The position numbers and the translations under genes were made by a program. Below, piece by piece: positions 52,878 through 63,764 of a DNA stretch of 64,000 nucleotides. The notes under the pieces were generated by a model that did no database searches, was not told the origin of the DNA, and worked only from the letters and a program-made list of their open reading frames with translations. Origin of the DNA: Pseudomonadota bacterium (GTDB lineage Bacteria; Pseudomonadota; Gammaproteobacteria; Ga0077536); the NCBI GenBank assembly GCA_016719885.1, contig JADJYF010000019.1, positions 1-64,000 of the forward strand, written 5' to 3'. Positions within the stretch are counted from its first letter, which is position 1, and the number at the start of each line of letters is the position of its first letter.

Positions 52878-55145
52878 CCTGAATTCGGACGGCAATCCGA
52901 ACAACGACATGGACAACCCGTTCAACGATCGGATCCAGCCTAACATCACGCATCACGAATTCGGCAGCCACACCACGCCGACCGCAAATCCGGGCGATTA
53001 CTTCCCGACGCTCGACGCCGTGGGCCTCGTGCCGTTCGCCGGCCCGTCCGCCGGCTCCAATTCGCGTGCGCATGCGCATACCTATTGAGGTCAGAAGACC
53101 GACGGTACCGAACTGGTGCCAGCGCCCACCGGCCCGAACCCGCTGGGTATCAGCCTGAACACGGAGTTCATGACCGCGGGTAACAACACCAACTCGCCGG
53201 TGGACTGCCATTACAGCCAACAACGCGCGCTGGCCGCCGGTTCCCCCGGTATCGGTGCGAACGTCGGCGCCGTCAACGGTATTCCCAACCCGGCAGGCAT
53301 CCCGATCTTCCCGGGCGCCCTGTGCCCCGGCGGCGGCGGTTCCAACTTCATCCCGGGTGCCAAGAACAACGCCAAGGGCAGCATCGTGCCCCCGGGCGAC
53401 ATCGCGTTGAACGACGAGGACAGCCTCGACTTCAACCTGTTCAACACCCGTCTCGAGTTCGACATCCAGGCCAAGATCAACGACGAGTTCTCGGCCTACA
53501 TGAAGACCCGTATCTATTATGACGGTACGCGTCACTTCACCGATGGCAAGATCGGCGACAGCTTTGGTCCCGGCCGCTGGGGTGGTGGCATGTGGAGCAG
53601 CCGTCGCCAGACCCTGCTCGAAGCCAACACGCCGGATGCGATCCTCGATCTGCCGGCCTTCTACCTCGACTGGAACCGCGGTCCGCTGTGGGTGCGCGTG
53701 GGTAACCAGGTCATCGCCTGGGGTGAAGCCTACTTCTTCCGCACCATGGACGTGGCCAACGGTCTCGATCTGCGTCGTCACCTGACCTTGGGCCCGGGCG
53801 CCGAAGAGTACCAGGACCAGCGCGTCGCCTCGCCGGGCGTGCGTCTGTCCTATACCTTCAGCAACGGCTACGAGCTGGACGCGTTCGCGCAGATGTTCTC
53901 GCCGACCATCCTGCCCGCGCAGAATACCGCCTACAACCTGGTCGCGACCTCCGGGGCGCGTATCAACGACGAGGCAGGTTTTCACGATGCGCGTGGCACG
54001 ATGAACTTCGGTGCGCGCATGACCATGCCTCTCACCGAACAGCTGACCGCCATCGTTGGTGTGGTGAATCGTCGTAACCAGGACGGTGTGTTCCGTAACG
54101 TTGACGCTCCTGCCGTCAACAACGGTCGTATCAACACCGGTTGCGTCAACCAGTACAACGACACCCTCAACTTCCTGGGTGGCGCTGGCGCGGCGGCGGC
54201 CGTGGGTTTCCCGACCCTCGACACCCGTGCTCGCAACATGGAAAACGGTTGCGGTTCGACCTTCGCGCCGGACCCGTCGGGTACGCCGTCGCTGCAGTAC
54301 TGGAAGACGATTCAGGGCGCTCGCCTGAACAACCAGAACTACCTGCGTCACGTCATCGACGATTTCCCGGCCGCCAAGTGGGCCGTGCGTGACGTCTTCA
54401 ACTTTGGTAACGAGCAGAACTTCGTCGATACCATGCGTACCGTGGAAGGTTTCCGCTCCTCGTTTGGTCCGTTCATCCAGTGGGTGGGCCGCGAGTTCAA
54501 GCGTGAAAACGTGTTCATGGCCGGTGGTAACTACGTCGTCAACTCGGAAAACCCGTTGCTTGACCAGTTGATCATCCGCGGTGAAGTGTCGGTGACCCCG
54601 AACAAGCGCCTCACCCATGACCTCGAGTTCAAGTACAAGGAAGTGGACGACATCGTCTCGTCCATGATCTTGGAGAAGTACTACCGCTTCTCCGATGCGT
54701 TCCCGGCCACCTACATGGTGTTCCAGTGGATGCATCGTACGGCGACCGACATGTTCGGCCGCGATCTCGACAACAACAACACGCCTGGCATCGAGAACTT
54801 CATCGACGGCAAGACCGGCCAATTCCTGCCGGCGGCTTTCGAGAAGGGCGCGATGGATCCCAAGGGCAGCCCCATGGCGGACTACGTGGTGTTCGCCTTC
54901 CAGCAGCCGTTTCCGAACCTGATCTGGCGCCTCGACATGGCGGTGCTGATCGATACCGCGGGCGGTTACCTGGTGCAGCCTGGTGTGCGTTATCGTCCGT
55001 CCGCCAAGTGGCAGTGGGACGTCTACGCGACGGTCATCGCTTCGCCGGGTGGTAACAACGACACCATCACCGAGACCCTCGATTTCGCTGACGAAATGTT
55101 CGTCCGCGCGACCTACTTCTTCTAAGAAGGTCAGTCGAGTTTGAG

Positions 55146-55175
55146 AAGAGCCGGCCTCGTGCCGGCTCTTTTTTT
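55146..55175 (+). terminator. Intrinsic terminator after the broken DUF1302 copy
   Basis: AAGAGCCGGC (55146-55155), loop CTCGT, GCCGGCTCTT (55161-55170) and a T tract. Nearly the same as the terminator at 50834-50863, so the two gene copies duplicated with their terminators. Confidence 0.9.
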
Positions 55176-55496
55176 GGTGGCGACCGCGAGTCGGGTGACC
55201 GGGCTTTCGAGGTGCCGCCGTGACCGGGCGCGACCAACTTCCCAAGTGCCCACTCTTTGCTATCATGCCGGACACACCCGATGGGCTGGGCGTGCCAGGG
55301 GAAATGGAATGCATGCCCGCCAGACGCGGTCCAACCTTATAACAACAGCCGAGCGGTACACGACTCAGCAGGCTTCCATGAGCTTTTCAGCGCGCCATTT
55401 CTGTGTAGCTACCGGTTGGCCTTCGGCACGGGGGGCTGGTTCAACCCGGCAAGCCGCGCATCAGCGAGTCGCCCCTGTGTTCACCTGGTGCCGCTG
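55176..55496. other. Gap between the DUF1302 pseudogene and the vWA gene
   Basis: About 320 bp. The frame of the vWA gene stays open through it from 55257, but the residues (Cys, His and Pro rich) look random. No promoter with a convincing -35/-10 pair was found. Confidence 0.4.
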
Positions 55497-56642
55497 ATGG
55501 ATCGCGGCCGCCGAGTCATCCTGTGGGTGTGTTTCCTGGCGTTTTCCGCCGTCATCCACGCCATCGTCTCGGGCCGTGTCGGTCACCAGATCGAGCGCAA
55601 CCTGGGCTTGGTGACGCCCGAAGAGAAGATTGAAATCAAGGTGCCCCCGCCGCCGCAGAAGCTGGTCGAGCGCCAGCCGCCACCGGAAGACGAACTCGAG
55701 TTCGAAAAGGAACTGGAACTCGAACCGCCGGAAGTCCTGATCGCGCCCAAGGCGGTGGCGCCGCCGCCGCCCAACGTGACGGTGGCCCTCAAGGCGCAGG
55801 CAGGTGGCGCGGGCGGTGACGAGAACGCGGAAGGCACGCCGCAGATCCAGATTGCCGGCGGCTTGAGTCTCGGTGCGATTCCCGGCACCGCGGGCAGCGG
55901 TTTCGGTGGCTTCAAGTCCGGCATAGGCAACGGCTTCGGCGATGGCACTTCGCGTTTCGCCGCCTATATCTCCGGCCTGCGCGAAGCCGGCCTCGATGTC
56001 GTCTTCTGTGTCGATGCCACCGGCTCCATGGGCTGGGTGCTGTCGGAAGTGAAAGACCGCATCGAGGACATCGCCAAGTTCGTGCGCACGCTGGTGCCCA
56101 TAGCGCGCTTCGGTTTCGTCGCCTACCGCGATACGGACAACCCGGAATTCACCACCCGCGTGCAGCCGCTCACCTACAGCACCACCAAGCTCAATCGTTT
56201 CTTGGGCGCGCTCAAGGCCGACGGTGGCGGCGACTGGTACGAGGCCGTGGATGAAGGCATTCGCGCCGCCATCGACGAATCGGGATGGCGGCCCGGTGCA
56301 CGCAAGATCATCATCGTCATCGGCGACGCACCGATGCGCGAGGGACAGGTCAAGAAAGTCGCGCGCCTGGTCGGCAACTTCAAACATAACGGTGGCACCT
56401 TGTCGGCCCTGGACGTCAGCGACCAGGCCAACCCGCACCTGCTCGAGGCCAATCTCGGACGCGCGGTACCGCGGGAGTTGTACCGCAACGCGCCCATGGC
56501 CGATTGGCTGGTGCTGGGCGAGGCGGGCGGCGGCGACACCGCCACCCTCGATGGCGACACCAAGCTCACCCGGCGCCTGGTCAAGCTCATCATGGGCGAC
56601 CAATTCGCCAACGAAATGCAAGCGCTGCTGGACGTGCTATGA
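55497..56642 (+). CDS. Membrane-anchored von Willebrand factor A domain protein with Pro/Glu-rich linker
   Basis: 381 aa with ATG at 55497. An N-terminal hydrophobic helix (residues ~6-26) anchors it in the inner membrane, followed by a TonB-like Pro/Glu linker (V-P-P-P-P-Q-K-L-V-E and E-L-E-L-E-P-P-E-V), a Gly-rich region and a vWA domain. The metal-binding site is V-D-A-T-G-S-M-G-W (a D-x-T-G-S variant of the MIDAS) with a later D-A-P-M. The stop overlaps the next gene's ATG (ATGA), so vWA and TPR proteins are coupled. It may organise an envelope complex linked to DUF1302/DUF1329. Confidence 0.75.
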   Translation: MDRGRRVILWVCFLAFSAVIHAIVSGRVGHQIERNLGLVTPEEKIEIKVPPPPQKLVERQPPPEDELEFEKELELEPPEVLIAPKAVAPPPPNVTVALKAQAGGAGGDENAEGTPQIQIAGGLSLGAIPGTAGSGFGGFKSGIGNGFGDGTSRFAAYISGLREAGLDVVFCVDATGSMGWVLSEVKDRIEDIAKFVRTLVPIARFGFVAYRDTDNPEFTTRVQPLTYSTTKLNRFLGALKADGGGDWYEAVDEGIRAAIDESGWRPGARKIIIVIGDAPMREGQVKKVARLVGNFKHNGGTLSALDVSDQANPHLLEANLGRAVPRELYRNAPMADWLVLGEAGGGDTATLDGDTKLTRRLVKLIMGDQFANEMQALLDVL

Positions 56643-58918
56643 CGAGGCCCAAGTTCACCCATGCACTCTGCGGGCTGTGGGTCCTGGCGTCGCTGCTGTG
56701 TATCTGCATGCCTGTCCATGCCGCGGACAACGGCAAAGTCGCTGCCACGCCGGCCGCCAATGGCGCCATCAATCCGGCCCAGGACATGGCAAAACTCGCT
56801 GACCTGATAGCGCGACTGCAGGCCGCCAGCGCCGGTTCCGAGGACTTCGCGGCGGTCGCCAACGAAGTCGGCCCGGTGATCGATGAACTTCGCCAGGCCG
56901 GCCTGGACGCCAAGCAGCTCGACGCCGTCAGGCGTCAATTGGAGCAGATGCGCACGCTCGCCGAGCAGCGTCTCGATCGATACGAAGCGGATACCAACGA
57001 AAACGAGGCTGCGCTCGAGAGCATGTATCGCTCGCGCATATGGGACGACATGAGTTTCGCGCTCGCGGCGTTTCCCTATTGGCGCGCATGGATTGACCTC
57101 GAACTCGCGCGCATGGTCACCGGCCAGGGCGAGAAGAGCCAGGCCTTGAAACCGGCGCGGAGCGGTTTCAAGGCCGCGTCGGTGCAGCTGTTCAAGCCCG
57201 GCTTGGTATACGGCGGCTGGTTGGGCCTTGGCTATGTCGAACTGGAAGGCGGGCGCAAGGACCGCGCCAAGGAGATCTTCAAGAAGCTGGAAGAAGCCTT
57301 GGCCAGCGAGCCGGATTCGCCGGTGCGCCAGGCTGTCAGCATGGAATTGCGCATGCTTGATGCCAAGCAGGGCACGGTGTCGAGGTTTGCCGGTAAGGGC
57401 GGCAAGTATTCGGACAACGATGCGCCGCTGATCAAGAACGAAGCCTTCGCCATGCTGCAACAAAGCCGCAAGACCGGCGGCCGTCCGCTGGAAGCCGCGG
57501 CGCGCCTCAAGGCGGTCATCGATGCGAGCAAGATTGACGACCAGTTGCTCAGCAACATGATGACCTATGCGCAGGAACTGTCGGGCGTCGATGTCGGGCC
57601 TTACACCGATCTTGCCGGCGCCGAGTTCGCGATGGCCAACGAGCATTGGTACAACGCGATGCAAAAATACGCGGCCTTCTTCAAGGCCGTGCAGCCGCCG
57701 GCGGATCTCGATCTCAGCAACTATCGTTATCGCTGGGCGCTGGCGGCCTACAAGAGCGACATCTTCGAGCCCGCCATCGACGTGTTGAACAAGCTGCTGT
57801 CCAACCCGCGTCTGTCCGGTGAACTCGATGAAGCGGGCTCCAAGCTGCTCTATGCGATCTACGCCACGCGAGCGCAGCGCGGCGCGTCGGAAGCCAACCA
57901 GCAGAAACTGCGCGAGGCGGCGGCGCGGTTCGTGTCGCGCAGTCCGCACGACCCCGCCGCCGATGCCGCGCGCCTCATGATCGCCCAAACCTCGCGCAGC
58001 GCCGGCGATGCCTTGCAACAGTTGGGCAAGGTGAGTTCGGCGGAAGCCAAGGCCCAGATCGGACGCACCGCTTTCGGCATCATCGCGCGCGACTTCAGCG
58101 CCGCGGTGGCGCGCGGCAAGACGGCCCAGGGCGCGGGATTGGCGCGACAAGGCATCGATGCCTGGCAGACCTTGCCGCCCGAGGACAAGAAGGATCAGTT
58201 CAACTTCGCGGTGCTGTTGGAGATGCGCTCGCTGGTCGATCCTGATCCCGATGCCGTACTGAAGGCGCTCGATCAGATTGAACAGAAGGGCAAACTCAAC
58301 AACGACATAGAGCGCGCCCTGGTGTGGTCGCGCCTGCAGCTGTTCGATCGCATGAAGGACCCGAGCAAGAGCGAAGCCTATGTCGCCAAGCTGGCCGGCG
58401 CCGGCATCGCGGCGTGGCAGGTTGAATACCTCTATCCCTGGATTCGCGACCGCAAGGATATCGACCAGCGCATGAAGCTCGCGCGGCTGGTGCGCCCCGC
58501 GGTCAAGGACCAACCCGAAATGGATCGCCGCTTTGCGATGCTGATCATCGAGGACCTGCTGACCAAGAAAGACGCGACCGGCGCCAATGAACAAGCCCGC
58601 GCGTTCCTGAAACAATACCCCAAGTCGGGCGACGCCTGGCGTCTCGTCGCACGCAGCTCGGAGGCGGTGCAGCAGCCATTCGAGGCGGACCGTGCGTGGA
58701 ACGTCATTACCGACAAGGCCGTGCCCACCATGCCAATCTGGTGGGAAGGCATGCTGAGTCGCGTACGCATTCGCACCCAATCCAATCGCCCCGACGAAGC
58801 CTGCCCCCTGCTCAAGCAACTCGTGAAGCAGCAGCAATACGTGCCGGCGGAATTCAAGGATGAGTTCAACGTCGCGCGCGGCGGTGCGCAATGCGCGACG
58901 ACGCAGGCCGCGAACTGA
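56639..58918 (+). CDS. Exported TPR-type alpha-helical repeat protein
   Basis: 759 aa. Signal peptide (L-C-G-L-W-V-L-A-S-L-L-C-I-C-M-P-V-H-A) then long helical repeats with Ala/Leu/Lys pattern like TPR or Sel1-type solenoids (W-Y-N-A-M-Q-K-Y-A-A-F-F-K and L-E-A-A-A-R-L-K-A-V-I-D). No catalytic motif is seen. It is translationally coupled to the vWA gene, so the pair probably work together in the periplasm, as a scaffold for the neighbouring envelope proteins. Function is otherwise unknown. Confidence 0.7.
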   Translation: MTRPKFTHALCGLWVLASLLCICMPVHAADNGKVAATPAANGAINPAQDMAKLADLIARLQAASAGSEDFAAVANEVGPVIDELRQAGLDAKQLDAVRRQLEQMRTLAEQRLDRYEADTNENEAALESMYRSRIWDDMSFALAAFPYWRAWIDLELARMVTGQGEKSQALKPARSGFKAASVQLFKPGLVYGGWLGLGYVELEGGRKDRAKEIFKKLEEALASEPDSPVRQAVSMELRMLDAKQGTVSRFAGKGGKYSDNDAPLIKNEAFAMLQQSRKTGGRPLEAAARLKAVIDASKIDDQLLSNMMTYAQELSGVDVGPYTDLAGAEFAMANEHWYNAMQKYAAFFKAVQPPADLDLSNYRYRWALAAYKSDIFEPAIDVLNKLLSNPRLSGELDEAGSKLLYAIYATRAQRGASEANQQKLREAAARFVSRSPHDPAADAARLMIAQTSRSAGDALQQLGKVSSAEAKAQIGRTAFGIIARDFSAAVARGKTAQGAGLARQGIDAWQTLPPEDKKDQFNFAVLLEMRSLVDPDPDAVLKALDQIEQKGKLNNDIERALVWSRLQLFDRMKDPSKSEAYVAKLAGAGIAAWQVEYLYPWIRDRKDIDQRMKLARLVRPAVKDQPEMDRRFAMLIIEDLLTKKDATGANEQARAFLKQYPKSGDAWRLVARSSEAVQQPFEADRAWNVITDKAVPTMPIWWEGMLSRVRIRTQSNRPDEACPLLKQLVKQQQYVPAEFKDEFNVARGGAQCATTQAAN

Positions 58919-58925
58919 GCGCCCG

Positions 58926-59912
58926 GTGGTGAAGGGCAAGACACCGGTGGCGCTGCTGACCGGCTTCCTCGGCAGCGGCAAGACCACGTTGTTGTCGCGG
59001 GTGCTGAACCAGGGCGGCTTCAAGGACACCGCGGTCATCGTCAACGAATTCGGCGAAGTGAGCATCGACCACCTGGTGGTGGCCGATCTCGCCGAGAACA
59101 TCCTCGAACTGCGTGACGGCTGCCTGTGCTGCACCATCCGCGGCGACCTCGCCATGACGCTGCGCGATCTGAATCGCCGCCGCTACCTCGAAGAGATCCC
59201 GTATTTCAGCCGCGTCATCGTCGAAACCACCGGCCTCGCCGATCCCGTGCCCTTGGTGCACACCATGATGGCCAATGCGCCCATCCAGAGCGCCTACCGG
59301 CTCGACGCCGTGGTGTGCGTGGTCGACGGCGAACATGGTGTGGCCACGCTTGCCGCCCACGACACCGCGCAGGACCAGGTGGCGATGGCCGATGTTCTCG
59401 TCATCAGCAAAATCGACATCGCGAGCAGCGAGGCGCTGGCCGCGCTACGCGCGCGTCTCGCCGACATCAACGCCGGCGCGGAGGTGGTGGAAGTCGCCAA
59501 CGGCGATATCGATGCCGCGCGGCTTTTTGGTCGCGCCCTGTTCGCGCCCGGCGCGCGCGACGAGGCGCTCGCGCGCTGGATGGCGCATGCGCATGAACAT
59601 CACGACCACGGCGCACGATACACCGCCCACGTGATCCGGCATGACGGACCCTTGAGCCTGGCCGGCACCAGCGTGTTTCTCAATCGCATCGTCAACGAAA
59701 TGAAGGACGACATCCTGCGCATCAAGGGTATCGCCGGCTTTCGCGAGAAAGGCGGCAAGCCGGCCATCGTGCACGGGGTGCAAAACAAGTTCTACCCGGT
59801 CGCCTATCTCGACGCATGGCCGGACGAGGATCACACCAGTCGCCTGGTTTTCATCGGGCGCCAGCTCGATACGCAGCGCATCGACGAATTATTCGCGGGC
59901 CTGTGTATCTGA
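58926..59912 (+). CDS. COG0523/CobW-family GTPase (zinc chaperone-like)
   Basis: 328 aa from GTG 58926 (58929 is possible). P-loop G-F-L-G-S-G-K-T-T, the C-x-C-C metal motif in D-G-C-L-C-C-T-I-R-G-D-L, Walker B region I-V-E-T-T-G-L-A-D-P and the base-specificity motif I-S-K-I-D (S replacing N of N-K-x-D). The tail has H-A-H-E-H-H-D-H-G, a His-rich metal-binding site. Such proteins deliver Zn, Co or other metals to client enzymes. Client in this operon is unknown; it could serve a metal-requiring hydrolase or DUF1329-associated protein. Confidence 0.85.
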   Translation: MVKGKTPVALLTGFLGSGKTTLLSRVLNQGGFKDTAVIVNEFGEVSIDHLVVADLAENILELRDGCLCCTIRGDLAMTLRDLNRRRYLEEIPYFSRVIVETTGLADPVPLVHTMMANAPIQSAYRLDAVVCVVDGEHGVATLAAHDTAQDQVAMADVLVISKIDIASSEALAALRARLADINAGAEVVEVANGDIDAARLFGRALFAPGARDEALARWMAHAHEHHDHGARYTAHVIRHDGPLSLAGTSVFLNRIVNEMKDDILRIKGIAGFREKGGKPAIVHGVQNKFYPVAYLDAWPDEDHTSRLVFIGRQLDTQRIDELFAGLCI

Positions 59913-59943
59913 ACGCCGTCACGCGGCATCAAAGGAATACGCC

Positions 59944-61326
59944 ATGGCACACATCCGCAAATACACCGCCGACTACAGTCGCCGCAAATTCCTGGAACAC
60001 ACCGCCGCCGGCATGTTCGGCGCCGGCGTGCTGGCGCCGGTGTGGAGCACCGCCGCCGAGAACGGCGACTTCACGAAGTCCTATCCCGCCGAACTCTTGT
60101 CCATCGAGGATTACACCAAGGGTGCGCTCAAGGCCGGCGACATCATCGACGCCAACAATGTCGACTTGGTGCAGGATCTCATCGACGGCGTGCGCTACAT
60201 GCAGATCAAGCAGATGGGACGCAAGATCGAGCTCGTGCCGTCCACCACCGAGATGACCAAGTTGAGCCCGGTGGAATACATCGAGGCCACCTTGCGCAAC
60301 AAGGGCGTGGCCAAGTTCGATGCCGATGGCAACGTGGTGACCCAGGATGGCAAGCCGTGGATAGGTGGCAATCCCTTTCCCGAGCCGAGCAACGGCCTCG
60401 AGATCTTCGCCGGCATCACCCTGAGCTGGGGACGCCACGACGTGTCGTTCTACCCGGTCAAGAGCTTCGAGCTCGATGTCACCGGCAAGGTGCTCTACAA
60501 GTACGAACTCGCCTGGTGCGAATTCGCGCCTACCGGGCGCGTGGTGGTCGACCCCAAGCCCTACTGGCCGGGCCACGAGGACCGCCTGCGTTACCAATCG
60601 GTGTTCTTCACCATCCCGCAGGACTACAAGGGCACCTCGTTCCTGAACAGCTGGTACTACGATCAGCGCAAATTCCCCGATCTCGACGGCTACCTGCCGC
60701 AGTTCAAGCGCGTGCGCAAGTTCCCGACCAACCAGCGTTTTGAGCCTCTGATCCCGGGGTCCAGCCTGTACCTGTCGGACGCCTGGACGGCCGGCGATCC
60801 CTATCTCACCTGGGGCAACTACAAGATTGTCGGCCGCGCGCCGTTCCTGGCCGGCCTGACCGAGAACTGGGATTCGGACGACGACAATTGGGAAGGCAAG
60901 ACCCACGGTGGGCCGCTGGGCTCGACGTTCTGGGATACCAAGGTCGAACTGATCCCGGAAACCATCATCGTCGAGGCGGAACCGACCGGCTACGCGCGTG
61001 CGCCCATCAGCAAGAAACGCGTATGGTTCGATGCCCGCACCGGCCTGCCGGTGTGCATGGTGACCTACGACCGTCGTGGCGAGATGTTCAAGTCCTTCGA
61101 TGGCGCCTACTCGCTGTACGACAACAAGGGTAAGCAGGTGATGGACGGCGCCAACCCCTACTGGTCATGGACCCACGTGCACGCCCACGACGTGCAGACC
61201 AACCGCATGACGCGCCTGAAGCAGGTCAAGCGCATCGCCGGCGGCTACGAGATGTTCGTCAACCAGGGCGTGGACGTATACGACAAGTACCTGACCGTCG
61301 CGGCGCTGCGGCGTCTGGGCACATGA
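59944..61326 (+). CDS. DUF1329 outer-membrane lipoprotein-sorting-like protein, Tat-exported
   Basis: 460 aa. A twin-arginine signal (Y-S-R-R-K-F-L-E-H-T-A-A-G-M-F-G-A-G) precedes the DUF1329 domain, a LolA-like fold with repeated W/Y-rich strands such as W-G-R-H-D-V-S-F-Y and V-K-S-F-E-L-D-V. DUF1329 proteins typically pair with DUF1302 and RND transporters, and a Tat signal here implies folding before export. It follows the GTPase on the same strand by 31 bases and precedes a repeat pair. Role in hydrophobic substrate transfer is inferred. Confidence 0.85.
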   Translation: MAHIRKYTADYSRRKFLEHTAAGMFGAGVLAPVWSTAAENGDFTKSYPAELLSIEDYTKGALKAGDIIDANNVDLVQDLIDGVRYMQIKQMGRKIELVPSTTEMTKLSPVEYIEATLRNKGVAKFDADGNVVTQDGKPWIGGNPFPEPSNGLEIFAGITLSWGRHDVSFYPVKSFELDVTGKVLYKYELAWCEFAPTGRVVVDPKPYWPGHEDRLRYQSVFFTIPQDYKGTSFLNSWYYDQRKFPDLDGYLPQFKRVRKFPTNQRFEPLIPGSSLYLSDAWTAGDPYLTWGNYKIVGRAPFLAGLTENWDSDDDNWEGKTHGGPLGSTFWDTKVELIPETIIVEAEPTGYARAPISKKRVWFDARTGLPVCMVTYDRRGEMFKSFDGAYSLYDNKGKQVMDGANPYWSWTHVHAHDVQTNRMTRLKQVKRIAGGYEMFVNQGVDVYDKYLTVAALRRLGT

Positions 61327-61350
61327 GCGAGCAAGGGAAGCGATTCCCGT

Positions 61351-61434
61351 GTGGGTCAGACTTCAGTCTGACATGCCCATGGATTACGCGCGGTAAGGAT
61401 GCGGATTTGAATGTCAGACTGAAGTCTGACCCAC
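61351..61434. repeat. REP-like inverted pair, family A
   Basis: Two 24-base units in opposite orientation, 61351-61374 and 61411-61434. Each carries the palindrome TCAGACT-TC-AGTCTGA next to a GTGGG/CCCAC tag; the pair is a perfect inverted repeat with a 36-base spacer. It lies between the convergent DUF1329 and uup genes and could also act as a bidirectional terminator. Confidence 0.85.
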
Positions 61435-61446
61435 AGGGGAAGTGAC

Positions 61447-63375
<1,929 letters not shown>

Positions 63376-63446
63376 GGTGCGGGTCTATCGGGCGCGCGGC
63401 GCGCTGGAAATGAATGCGCCACGCTGGCAGCGCGACGCATGGAAAA

Positions 63447-63746
63447 TCACAGGCTGAGATCGACGCCGTCGAAGAACACCTTGCGCCAGCGTTGAATCTC
63501 GACCTTCTCGAACACGCCGGCCAGCGTGAAAGGGTCGTTGGCGATGAGCTTTTCGGCCTCGGCGCGCTCGTCGGTGTCGAGGATGATCATGCCGCCCTTG
63601 CCGACGCTGCCGTCGTCGTTCAGGAAGCCGCCGGCGGCGAGTATGCGTGCGGTATGGGCGCGCAGGTAGACCAGGTGGGCGTCGCGTGTCGCGGCGCGCA
63701 GTTCGGCGACGTCGGGCTTGTCGGTGGTGCGGATCATGTAAGGCAT
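63447..63746 (-). CDS. YciI-family protein
   Basis: A 99-aa ferredoxin-like-fold protein with the conserved D-A-H-L-V-Y-L-R-A-H (His/Asp pair of the YciI active-site-like pocket) and D-P-F motif (N-D-P-F-T-L-A-G-V-F). It begins M-P-Y-M-I-R-T. Function is unknown; family members may be hydrolases or chlorohydrolase-like. It is followed upstream by a cyclophilin gene on the same strand. Confidence 0.85.
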   Translation of the reverse strand: MPYMIRTTDKPDVAELRAATRDAHLVYLRAHTARILAAGGFLNDDGSVGKGGMIILDTDERAEAEKLIANDPFTLAGVFEKVEIQRWRKVFFDGVDLSL

Positions 63747-63764
63747 GGTCGATGGCTCCGTGGC

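Larger units (their letters stand above)
51396..55125 (+). pseudogene. Second DUF1302 gene, disrupted by IS and by an in-frame stop
   Basis: The first ~50 residues (GTG at 51396; signal peptide and N-terminus nearly identical to the intact copy) are cut at ~51548. The reading frame resumes after the IS at ~52878 (L-N-S-D-G-N-P-N-N-D-M-D) but stops at TGA 53086-53088 within H-A-H-T-Y-stop-G-Q-K-T-D; the stop may be a Trp codon mutated by one base. A long remainder (from GTG 53116, 669 aa) stays open to the same C-terminus F-V-R-A-T-Y-F-F. The remainder has no signal peptide and is not expected to reach the outer membrane. Two lesions argue for a true pseudogene. Confidence 0.85.

Noticed and set aside
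53086..53088. TGA read through as selenocysteine or other recoding in the DUF1302 copy
   Set aside because: No selenocysteine-type hairpin was seen, the paralogue has an ordinary sense codon in the region, and the gene is already interrupted by an IS.
56174..59155. 993-codon open frame on the minus strand opposite vWA/TPR genes
   Set aside because: Its composition and lack of family patterns mark it as a shadow of coupled plus-strand genes with signal peptide and motifs.
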